Positions 1 to 9,515 of a stretch of 16,508 nt of DNA are shown here, piece after piece. The stretch lies in contig LSSL01002313.1 in assembly GCA_001953115.1 (NCBI GenBank), positions 1 to 16,508 on the forward strand. Reading direction: 5' to 3'. The notes beneath the pieces are model-generated. The model searched no databases. It worked only from the letters and a program-made list of their open reading frames with translations, and was not told where the DNA came from. Origin of the DNA: Smittium mucronatum (lineage: Eukaryota; Kickxellomycota; Harpellomycetes; Harpellales; Legeriomycetaceae). Within the stretch, counting starts at the first letter, position 1, and the number at the start of each line of letters is the position of its first letter. Position numbers and translations under genes: made by a program.

Positions 1-2
1 AA

Positions 3-2193
3 ATGAAATTACTATACGACCAAATCGTCAATAATGACTCCAGAAAATACTAGAGAACCATAAAATCATACACTGGTAACACGCTCAGGAGCATTTCAGA
101 CGGCCCAGTGTATGATAAAAATAAAAATATTATAACTGAAAAAAACAAAAAGCTTGAAATTTGGAATAATCATTTTGGCGAATTGGCCAATGATTCTACT
201 GTGAATAGCCGCAGTTCCACTAAGTGGTAATCACTACTAATTACCGACGGCGACTATTCTCAAGAGTGCGACACTAGTATTAAATGGTCTGATATCACCA
301 TGGCATTAAATGATACACCTAATAACAAGGCTCCTGGCTCAGATGGAATACCCAGTGAGGTATGGAAACTGGTGATCTCAGAAAAAAATCCAGAGTCAAA
401 AATGGCAAAAATTATTTTCAAAATTATCAATATTATGTACGATTCCGGGGAAATCCCGATTAATATGGACACTAGCATTGTAGTTCCGGTACCTAAAAAG
501 GGAGATATGAAAGACTCCGATAATTATCGGGGAATTTTGCTGATTCCAACCCTTTCTATGCTATTATACAAAATAATAGCTACCAAATTGGCACAAATCG
601 ATAAGAAATACGAAATTCTAGTCAAAGAACAAGCAAGATTTCGAAATTTTGAGGAGTGCGCCACTCAAGTGACCATCCTATACAAAACTTCTCGGCGAAG
701 AAAAATTAAAAATAAAAAAACCTTCATTTGCTATATCGACTATAGCAAAGCCTACGACCGAGTATCCCATACCTCACTGCTCTGTAAACTGAAGGCCATT
801 GTGATTGGCAGGAAGTTATTCAACGTTATCTGGGGCCTGTACAGGTCACCGAAAATAGCTGTTAGGATTGGAGATGATGTCTCCAAGCCTATTGACTACC
901 TATGTGGGCTGCGACAAGGCTGCCCAGCCCCACCAATACTATTCTAATTTTTTATTAACGATATTTTTGAAGACAATCAAGGTTTATATGTCCCTGGACT
1001 CACCTCCAGAATACCTGGGCTGCTTTTTGCTGACGACACCGTGGTATTGGCCGAATCTGAGACCGATACTCAATTGGAATTAAATCATACAACTGATTGG
1101 TCTAATTTATGGGAAATGACTGTGAATGCATCCAAGTGTGGTTTAATGAATGTTTCATGTTGCAGATTGTGCGATATGATATTCCAAGGTCAAAAAATCC
1201 TAATATCTGATCGATATACATATTTGTGGTACATAATTAATAACAAATGAGGCGTTTTTGAGACCATCAAAAACATCAAATTAAATTTCAGAAAGGCATT
1301 ATACGCGGCATTTAACTAGTTGAAACGTAGCGACGTACCTGTTAGCCTAAAAACAAAATTCATAAATTCGGTTCTAATGCCTATTGGCTGTTACGGAGTT
1401 GAGACCTTTGGCATGAGTGAGGCCGGAATCAAACTGTTCCAAGCCGGAATCAAACTGTCATAGGCCGAAATCGACAAAGATATGCGACTGATTGCCAATG
1501 TGGGCAATTCTGCCGCCATGAAACGGGTTCGAGCCGAATTGGGGATAAAATATTTCTTCTTAAAAACCAGCACTGTTTAAGAGCGTGCATATCACAAGTG
1601 GTCAACTTCAAAAACTTGGATTTATGACCTCATTAAGTCGCCCATCAAGGCTAGAATGACCACCTGGGTGATCGGCAGTGCAAGATGGATAAAAAAATTG
1701 TGTGTTCTAAATTGAAAATATGAAACCACTATCATCATGGTCGACAGGAAAAACAAAAATAACAGGTCTAAAATCCACCAGCGGACTGTAGACCTAATAA
1801 TCTGTGGAAAAAAAAACTGAATTAATATCCAAATTCTGTACACGGATATGAAGCTTGACCTCCAGAATATCGGAAAAATGAGAATGAGAACCTTACGGCC
1901 CGTCCAGCGTTTATCAAATATGAAATTTCTAGAAAAAAAAATTTAAAAAAAATTGTCCCTTCGACAAAATCGATGAGCCGGAGGCTGTCTAACACATCAT
2001 ATTAAATTTCTATCGATGAGGTGGTTAGCGAAATGAGACAATCAACTTTGTTTACACCTGCACCGATCCGCTCAGACATAAAAAACCAACTTTCTAATTT
2101 CAATATATCTTGGTTAGAGATATTTTGAAAACTCCTTTATGGTAGGGAGAGCCTAAACATACTTTGATTCAGTTACAAGCTGACGCCACCTAA
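3..2193 (+). pseudogene. Retrotransposon ORF2 remnant: reverse transcriptase plus C-terminal zinc knuckle
   Basis: One frame (codons starting at 3, 6 and so on) can be read from the left edge to about 1930 with stops at 51, 228, 945, 1248, 1317, 1461, 1578, 1713 and further on. Reverse transcriptase landmarks in order are KAPGSDGIPSEVW from 327, NYRG near 522, the motif A block IDYSKAYDR from 735 (catalytic Asp at 738-740), RQGCP at 912-926, and FADD with both catalytic Asp at 1026-1037 followed by TVVLAES. A one-base shift inside the A-runs at about 1930-1950 moves the frame. After it comes a degraded CCHC-type knuckle at 1954-2010 (CPFD, then HIIL and NF, where family members have CPxC, H and C). 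The frame closes at TAA 2191-2193. In the wild-type element this protein nicks target DNA and copies the element RNA. This copy is dead because of the stops, although its polymerase catalytic residues survive. Confidence 0.88.
1422..1463 (+). repeat. 21-bp in-frame tandem duplication inside copy 1 ORF2
   Basis: Two adjacent 21-bp units (1422-1442 and 1443-1463) begin with the same 16 bases, gccggaatcaaactgt, and differ only near their ends. Each adds seven codons starting AGIKL, and the second unit ends in a TAG stop. The matching place in copy 2 (about 7027-7050) shows a single unit, so the duplication probably arose in copy 1 or its source. Confidence 0.8.
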
Positions 2194-2312
2194 CTATAAA
2201 TTTGTTCAAGAAACTCCGAATATCTGATTGGAATCGGTGCAGCTCGAAAACTTAAGCTGCAGAGTTTTCGTGATTCGCCAGCTCCCTTGAACCAACTCCC
2301 TCTAGTTATGGA

Positions 2313-2326
2313 GCTGCTAAAGCAGC
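2313..2326 (+). other. Short hairpin in the 3' UTR of copy 1
   Basis: Within the 3' UTR, gctgct and agcagc form a 6-bp perfect inverted repeat with a two-base gap. Structured 3' ends are common in LINEs because the reverse transcriptase recognises its own RNA there. Copy 2 has lost the pairing (gagctgaatgaacg at the same place), so a role is only inferred. Confidence 0.35.
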
Positions 2327-2340
2327 AATGGGGAGTAAAA

Positions 2341-2974
2341 TGAAGTTTTTTTTAGAAATTTTCATTGACTTTACAATAAATTTCCCTTAAAAAAATCCAT
2401 TATCAAAAAAATTTCTCTCCTTCAGATTTTTTTTAGTTGAATTTTCTAATAAAAGCACAGAATTGCATTATCAAAAAAATCTATTTTTAATCCCATTTTT
2501 TCATTTTACCGAAACTAATACAGCTGCAAAAAGTTGTCCAGATAGCACTAGAGAGCTTTTTATTTTATACAGGCTATCTACATTCAGCTTTTTTTGATCA
2601 CTAAATTCTTTTATAAGAAAAAAGAGAAAAAAAGCAAAATATATATATATTCAGATCCCTATTCCGATTTTCGATCCTTAAACCAAAAAAAATTAAGAAG
2701 TCGCAGGAAACTCTTTTGTTTTTTTATACTTACCAACCATGGAGGAATTAAGGCTCTCTAATCGTACATGACATTTTTGCTCAAAATAGATAAAGGGAAG
2801 GCCACTAAAAATTTCACAATTGGTATTCAAAACTAAGTGTTATTATACTTCCCTGTGTCTTAGGACCACTATGCGGCTATTCCTACACAAAATCCTTTGA
2901 AAATAAAGTCAGAAAAAATCCAATAAAATGAAAATCCAATAAAAATTAACAGTGTGAGTGAAAGTATAATTATT
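2341..2974. other. AT-rich spacer between the two retrotransposon copies
   Basis: No gene is supported on either strand. The stretch contains A- and T-runs, an (AT)6 tract at 2639-2650 and, on the minus strand, a strong splice-donor-like GTAAGTAT (2726-2733 on the plus strand) next to a short open frame. Part of it may be the 5' UTR of copy 2, whose ORF1 remnant begins at 2975. Confidence 0.5.
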
Positions 2975-4027
2975 ATGAGTAATTATTCAAAAATCTTGTC
3001 AAAACATGATTCAATCTGGAAAACAGTTCTGCTTGAAATTTTTTGCACTGGTGGTGCTGATAGAAAAATATGATGTGCTTGGGTTCAATCTAAGTTAATA
3101 GAAGGGTTGTTATCGAGTAAGTATTCAGGACAATATCTAAGATGAACCAAATGATTAAGGATTACCCGAGAGACATAATTAACTAATTGATCTTTGGTGA
3201 AGATTTTGATACCCAAATAATCATTTCAAAAAAGTTGTTATTTAAATATCATATGATAAAATTATGCCAAACTGTTAGGTCAGAACGGATTATAGTTATA
3301 ATTAATATACCAAACTGGAGATATTTCTAAATTAAACATATACTCACATTGATTTACCAGAATATATTACACCTAGATATGATTGTGGCACAAGTGCATG
3401 GGGAAAAACTCAAAAGCAGAATAACTCACGTACGAAACTAAAGTTCTCTTTAAAAAAACTGATAATGCAGTTTTGATGAGCTTTCTCGATCATGAGGATG
3501 GTATCATCAACAATTTTATAAAGTTAAAAGAAAGCTTGCAAATATTTTAAAAATATAGTTCACTGGAGGTCAGAGTGCCCCGATATTGATAAAAGGGGAA
3601 ATAAATCAATTGATAAATCAAAATTGATTTAAATCATGCTCCTATAATACCCTAATAAAAGAATTTGAATGGGTAATTGAGAACAGAAAAGGAGCTACTC
3701 ATAAAAATACTACCCTTTTAATCTCTGAAAAAAATCAATTTGATTTATAATAAAGATAAATATTTAAACGAAAAACTCAAATATCTTCCAATATAAAAAA
3801 AGATAGAAATCAATAAAGAATAATCAGTGATTTTTGATAAAGGAGCAATAGCTAATAAAAACCTTGAATAAACGAAATTTATCGTTACTGTTGAAGATTT
3901 ACTATTAAATAAGTCGATAAAATCAAATAAACTAATTTTCGAAAATCTTAAGGCGTTAATAAATATAAAAAAGGAGCTTAAATATGAAAAATTGTTTAGA
4001 TTTTGGACCAAAAAATTCAAAAAATAA
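2975..4027 (+). pseudogene. ORF1-like remnant of retrotransposon copy 2, broken by frameshifts
   Basis: Protein-like, charged reading frames follow each other on the plus strand. ATG at 2975 opens a stretch containing SKHDSIWKTVLLEIFCTGGA. The frame then shifts for 3172-3438 (contains SERIIVIINIPNW and MIVAQVHGEKLKS), shifts back at 3431-3547 (contains DNAVLMSFLDHEDG), again at 3649-3747 (contains EFEWVIENRKGATHK), and again at 3752-4027 (a lysine-rich tail ending LFRFWTKKFKK). Single stop codons interrupt several pieces. The order IIVIINIPN, then a helix-like stretch, then NAVLMSFLD resembles an RNA-recognition-motif fold (RNP2 then RNP1 strands), which is known in many LINE ORF1 proteins. 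That link is an inference, since no related copy is present to compare. It lies directly upstream of ORF2 in the same orientation. It could instead be an unrelated pseudogene that the element landed beside. Confidence 0.5.
3602..3631. repeat. 10-bp perfect inverted repeat within the ORF1 remnant
   Basis: The arms taaatcaatt (3602-3611) and aattgattta (3622-3631) are exact reverse complements with a 10-bp gap. In such AT-rich DNA this may be chance. It sits in the poorly readable gap between two ORF1 segments. Confidence 0.4.
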
Positions 4028-4652
4028 ATTATCATATTTGGATTATGAAATACTTCTTATACTAGTATTTCCTTCAACATCGATTCAGAAAAAAATGAGT
4101 CCGATAATAAAATATGAAGCAAATTTTAATCCAAATATTTTTACAGTTAATAAATCTTAATTTATCTTATCTTGCTTTTGATGATCAATATTATTTAACT
4201 GAACCTGTTCAATGATCAAATTAATATCGCACCGCAAATATTATAAATAATAATGATATAAGAAAAATTAAAATAAAGCTCAGATAAACTATTAATATTT
4301 AGCTTCAAAGAAAAAAAAGTCAGAAAAAAAATATTATCTATAAAACTCATCCTTGAAGGATGGTAAACTCAATTGCGTAAATTAAAGCAGCTGAATTGGA
4401 AAAATTGTCACGAAATTTGATCCTGTGACTACAAAAAAAAGTTTAAGACGCGATGAAATAAAATTAAAAAGGAAGTTCTCTGAATAAAGAAATTCAACGA
4501 GAATAATATAAAAAATTTCTTTCAGAAAATTTCATCGGCGCGAATTCTCAAATTGTAAATTCAATAAATTATGGATTAACAAATAATATAAATTATAAAT
4601 TATAAATTATGATCAATTCGATGTAGTAAATTATGAGCTTAATAATAAGCTT

Positions 4653-7600
4653 ATGATTATGAAAATTAATTTCAGGGGTATAAAAAATTCCGGAGAAAAG
4701 CTTGAATACCATCTCAACTCTGCCCAGCCAGATACTCTGGTACATCAGGAAATTTTTCTAAAAAACTAAAACTTACAGGTATAGAAGACCTAGATACACA
4801 TGTATTGAGTTCAAAACTGAAAATGGCAAACTAGATACTGGACTACCAGTGGCTTTCAACATCAAATCTGGCCTACTAATAATCGAATTTAAATCTTCGC
4901 AAGAATGGATATCTGGAAAAATTCATAAAAAATAAATAAAAAAAGTTAGATATTTAATCTCTAATTTACAAACACCAAGAGTTGATATAATACAAATGGT
5001 GTCAAAAGATGGACTTTTAGCCATATAAAAAAATACGAAATTTTTAATATTGACTATAAAAGTGTATTTTAAATATTATCTAGCCTTGGTTTCTGCTAGC
5101 AAAAGGTAAAAGTGATTAATTATTAAGGCTCTATATATAATAACGGGGTAATTTTTATAATAATAGAATATATATTCTACACCGGGCTACAATGGAGGGA
5201 AAACTGGTGCACATCCAACAAAACTCTCAATTTATTTATCCGTATGTTGAACATTACTGATTAAAATTTCGACTAACTCGAAATTCTAGCTAAAAAAATA
5301 TAAATTTATACAAAAACAATTCTACTGGCCACCGATTAATAAGTAAATAGCAATAGATTTAATATTCTAATAGATAAAAAAAAGAATTTAAATGAAATTT
5401 CTGAAGGTCTAATCGATAATGCATATATAGAATCAAAACGACTTCTAGTAATCACAGCTGCTGCCAATGTTTTTTCAAATAATAAGTTCAAAATAGCAAT
5501 TTCTATTATAAATAATCGTATAAATAAATTTTAAGGCTATAAGCTCGATAGAATTGATTAAATTAATTACTTAATTGAAAAATCGAATTAAAAAAAACCA
5601 ATAAAATATGTTGCAAAGTCTATTATGATAAAAAAATAAATTTTCTATATGGTCAATAATATCTTATGACTCCAGAAACTACTGGGAAACCATCAAATCG
5701 TACACTAGTAACAAATCAGAGGCAAACCGGACAGCCTAGTCCAAGTTAAAAAAAAAGTATATATATCTGCAAATTTCAAAAAAACATTATGGTGAATTAG
5801 CCGATGATATTTTTATGAATAGCCACAAAACTGCTTAGTTATATTCACTGATTTCCACCTACTGTGATTACTTTTCTGAATGAAATCACAGTATCAGATG
5901 ATCTGACATTATCGCTGCACTATCTTATACCCCAAATAAAAAAGATCCGGGATCTCACGGAATAACTAGTAATTTATGGAACTTCGTGGTCTCAGAAAAA
6001 AAATCCCAGTTTCAAAAAAGGCAAAAAAAAAATATTAAAATTACAAATTTAAAACAAAAATATGGGGAAAATCCAAACAATATGAATACTAGTGTTGTAG
6101 AACCGGTTCAAAAAAAACATGGTATGAAGAAACCCGATTATTTTTGAGAAATTTCACTTATTCCAACCCTTTATAAGCTATTATTCAAAATAATAGATTC
6201 AAAATAGGCAAGTTTAGATAAAAAAAAATCGAGATATTGATCAAAAGAAAATCAAAATTTCAAAATTTCGAAGAGTGCGCCGCTCAAGCGATCACATTAT
6301 ACAACATTTCTCAAAAAAGAAAAATAAAAAATAAATAAACTTAAATGCTCTATATCAACCTTATCAAAGCATATAACCATGTGCCCCACAACAATCTGCT
6401 ATATAAACTGAATTTCATTATGATTAAAGTAATCTATTCAACGTTATATGAGTCCTTTATAGATCCCTGAAAACAGTTTTTAGATTTTGAGATGATTTAA
6501 AACTCCTAATTATTGTTTATGTGGGATATGAAGAGGCTAAAAAATCTCACCTATATTCATCGATTTATATATAAATATTTTTTCAAGGATATCCAATGAT
6601 TTTATGCCTCAAGACTCATCTCTAGGATACTTGAATTTCTTTTTGAATACGAAGCCTTACTATTGGCTGAAAAAAATACCACAATTCAATTAAAATTAAA
6701 TCGAATTACTGGTTTTTTTAACACATATAACATGACTGTAAATGTATCCAAGTTTGGTTAAATTAATTTCACCGGTCTCATATCGTTTGATATGACATTA
6801 AATTGTAAAAATATCAGGATAAATATACAAATTATTTTAATATAATGTTAAAAAAATGTGACGTGGGAGATACGATGAAGAGCAAATAATCATAATTTAG
6901 GAATGCTTTTATGTTTTGTATATCTTCCTGAACTGTATGACGTACCTATTAGCCTAAAAATAAAAATCATTAATCCAGTTCTGATGCCTATTGGTGTTAC
7001 AAAGACGAGACCTTTTACATGAGCGAGGCCAGATTCAATCTGATTTAGATTTTTATTGAAAAAATGATCCGAATTGCTGCCAATGTGAGCAAGTCTGCCA
7101 CCATGGAACGGGTTCGAGCCGAATAGGGGATAAAATCTGTCTTCTTAAAAACCAGCACTGTTCAAGAGCGTGCATATCACAGGTGATCAACTTTAAAAAC
7201 TTGGTTTATGACCTCATTGAGTCACCCATCAAGGTTAAAATGGCCATCTGGGTGATTGGCAGTGCTATATTGTTTAAAAAAAATTGTGTTCAAATTAAAA
7301 AGATGAAGAAAACATCACCATACTCGACATGAAAATTAAAAAAACCGTTCTAAAATATATCGGTAGATGACGGACAGAAATTTCTGCTGTAAATATGAAT
7401 TGATAAATCACGAAATTTTGCACTCGCATCTCAATATTGGGCTTCAGGACACCTGTGTAATACTAATAAGTGCTTTTTCAAACTGCCCAAAGGCGATCAA
7501 ATATGAGATTTTTGAATTAAAAAAATAAAAAATAAGGTTTATTCGGTAAACAGGATACACCTGAAACAGATGAGAACATCTTATTAAAGAGAAAAAAATG

Positions 7601-7700
7601 TTAATTAAAATTAGTGAAGATGCTATCGGATAGTTCAAAACTGCACAGATTCATCATTTCTATCAAAAATTTATTTTAATTTTCAATGAAAATCAGTTTG
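4653..7700 (+). pseudogene. Retrotransposon ORF2 remnant of copy 2: APE endonuclease, reverse transcriptase, knuckle
   Basis: ATG at 4653 or 4659 begins a frame with an endonuclease start: INFRGIKNS (the N-x-R of APE-type nucleases), then KLEYHLNSAQPDTLVHQE with the metal-binding Glu. It stops at 4767, and a shifted frame at 4768-4935 continues with ENGKLDTGLPVAFNIK and SSQEWISGKI. A GDFN-like box survives as GNF at 5147-5155 (Asp to Asn), followed by KTGAHPTK. An SDH-like box is degraded near 5250. The polymerase is recognisable by DPGSHGI near 5944, YINLIKAYN from 6351 (motif A Asp to Asn) and FEYE at 6642-6653 where copy 1 has FADD. At the C-terminus, DTPETDENILL near 7555 corresponds to the copy 1 knuckle. 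Catalytic residues of both enzymes are lost, so this is an old dead copy. Its end is approximate because several frameshifts precede it. Confidence 0.8.
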
Positions 7701-8563
7701 GAATAGTATTAAGACTTTTTGAGGGGGGAAGAGTCTAAATATACTTTGAATCGGCCACAAGCGTTCATCGCTTTTCTTAAATTTTGCCGATAGACAGCCG
7801 AATTTTCGATTTTTATCTTTATTCATAGAGAATTTATTTCCCAGAAAATTAATGGCACACTATTATACGCTAAATAACGCCCTCAATATATGGAGCTGAA
7901 TGAACGGTAAATCAGAGTTATGCAAAAAGAATTGATATTTTAAAATTAGTTTATATAAATTTTTATTATCTTTAGTGTAAATTTTAATATTTTTTATATT
8001 TAAATGATATATATTTTCATTATCGAGTTTATAACTGAGCATGGAAAAAATCTAGTTAAATTAAAAAAAATTATCATAAAAAAAAACATTTTAACATTAC
8101 TCGAATTTCAAAAATTGTGCTTTTTTAAAAAAAATATAATTGGAATGAAATTAAACTAAGCGAATATTTAGACTATTTAATTTATAATATTTGGTGACAT
8201 AAAACATATCTCTCTCAAAAATATTACTAATATATCTATTACTATTGCAAGTCGAGAATAAAAACCAGCTGTGAAAATAGAATAAAAAATAATTGCACAA
8301 TTATTCAAATGAAAACATAATTTATAAAAACAGGAATATTTGGAAATTTTTGAAGAAAGTTCCAGAGCTTACTAAATAAGAATTTTACCCTAAATTTGTC
8401 TCATAATAAAATTAAAAACATTGTGATAATCAAGAAGATTTCAAAAGAAAGCGAAGTTAAATTAACAGAGTATAATAATAATTTATATATAATAATGCCT
8501 CAGAAAAAAAAAGTGGTCTTATAAAAAAATCACTGTAACTGACCTTAATAAATTTTAAATTTG

Positions 8564-8662
8564 GACTAATAAGAAAAAGTGGGTTATAAGCTTAATAGTT
8601 AAAATTGATTTTTTTCTCATTCATTTATTACCAAATAATCGATCTTTTTAAAATTATAGCCC
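8564..8662 (+). repeat. Dispersed repeat, arm A of an inverted pair
   Basis: About 100 bp that match the reverse complement of 9417-9515. Exact shared blocks include gggttataagctta (8581-8594) and tttattaccaaataat (8624-8639), in the same order and nearly the same spacing. The interior between the arms shows no obvious further symmetry. The pair could be two copies of an interspersed repeat in opposite orientation, or the terminal inverted repeats of an element of about 950 bp without coding capacity. Confidence 0.75.
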
Positions 8663-9416
8663 AAATTATTATTTAATTATTAAAATTTACTATAAAAACC
8701 ATCCAAAGCAAAATAAGCACCCAATAAAATAATTAATGTCAGTTTCAATGAAAAGTATTGGTTAATTAAGCAAAAATAAGATTTTAATAAATAAGGAAAA
8801 CTTATTTTCTAAATGGTACTATTTTTAGAAAAAAAATAAAAATTTTAAATAATAGATTACTGCCAGATAAGAACTATCACATCTATTAACGGATTATTAA
8901 TACTGAGTTTGAAAATTTAAAAATTTCAAGTATATTCTTTTTATTTCTAGCATAAAAACATTATGATAAAACTACATAAATTAATAAATTTGCTGGTATA
9001 TTATTTTTTTATTAGCCCAATTAATATATAAAACTTAGATTAGTTTTAAATCTAAAATTTAGGTGAATTTTTTATTAAAATTGTGGTATCGTTCGATTTT
9101 TTTAATCTTAATATGTGATTTAGTATGAGAAACATCCAGAAAAATGTGGAAACTCAGTAAAATAGAAATAATTGTGTTTTTTATATAATTTTACCAGTTA
9201 ATTTTTTCTTAACAAGTAAAGAATTTCTTAAAAATTGGCGTTTATATACAGCAGAAACACAATTAATAAATTATTGGGCAAATTAAAGGAATAAGGGATA
9301 TTTTTTTATTTGCTCCACAAATAAATTTTTTTAGTTGCTAATATCATAATTTATTTAGGTGATAAAATATAATATTCGGCAATAATGAAATTAAGGACTT
9401 ATAGGACAAAAAGCTA

Positions 9417-9515
9417 TGAGCTATATGTTTAAAATAATCCATTATTTGGTAATAAATTGATCAGAAGAAATTAATTTCCGCATTTAAGCTTATAACCCAT
9501 TTTTACTAATAGATC
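9417..9515 (-). repeat. Dispersed repeat, arm B of an inverted pair
   Basis: Reverse-complement partner of 8564-8662. The same blocks read on the minus strand (plus-strand attatttggtaataaa at 9441-9456 and taagcttataaccc at 9485-9498). Mismatches and small indels between the blocks show the copies are old. No target-site duplication was found at the outer edges. Confidence 0.75.

Larger units (their letters stand above)
1..2340 (+). mobile_element. Non-LTR (LINE-type) retrotransposon, copy 1, 5' end outside window, decayed
   Basis: This is the 3' part of a non-LTR retrotransposon. It enters at the left edge inside the linker between endonuclease and reverse transcriptase, then carries the reverse transcriptase, a C-terminal zinc-knuckle remnant and a short 3' UTR. 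The stretch is visibly richer in G+C than the DNA to its right. It aligns by eye with 5640-7915, which is a second copy in the same orientation. The shared 3' end can be followed to matching blocks around 2301-2326 and 7882-7904 (both contain ctc, then tatggagctg), so the element ends near 2340. No target-site duplication or clear poly-A tail was identified. The clade is unresolved. Copy 2 shows an APE-type endonuclease, which excludes the R2/R4 group with restriction-like endonucleases. Confidence 0.88.
2960..7915 (+). mobile_element. Non-LTR retrotransposon, copy 2, near full length but heavily decayed
   Basis: Fragments of both reading frames of a LINE can be read in order: an ORF1-like remnant (2975-4027), an ORF2 start with APE-type endonuclease (4653 onward), the linker and reverse transcriptase (about 5640-7000), a C-terminal region matching copy 1 (about 6940-7280), a knuckle remnant near 7555-7590, and the 3' end near 7900. 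Many stops and frameshifts separate the pieces. Similarity to copy 1 is roughly 70-75% by eye over the polymerase, but close to 90% in a block around 7080-7265. The 5' boundary is not defined by a repeat or target-site duplication, so the left limit is approximate. Confidence 0.78.

Noticed and set aside
260..478. 72-codon minus-strand frame
   Set aside because: It is antisense to the LINE copy 1 reverse transcriptase; the same applies to the minus-strand frames at 1391-1573 and 1622-1843.
868..1083. 71-codon plus-strand frame overlapping the reverse transcriptase
   Set aside because: It is in a different frame from the polymerase motifs, which continue in the main frame across 945-947; it is an overlap shadow.
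3..1580. Alternative genetic code reading through the in-frame stops of copy 1
   Set aside because: TAA, TAG and TGA all occur, and comparison with copy 2 shows different ancestral residues (Trp and Gln), so decay explains them better than stop reassignment.
3745..4035. 96-codon minus-strand frame rich in Phe, Ile, Ser and Leu
   Set aside because: It is antisense to a lysine-rich ORF1-like segment on the plus strand; Lys codons read backwards give Phe and Leu runs.
7444..7638. 64-codon minus-strand frame
   Set aside because: It is antisense to the C-terminal part of the LINE copy 2 ORF2 remnant.
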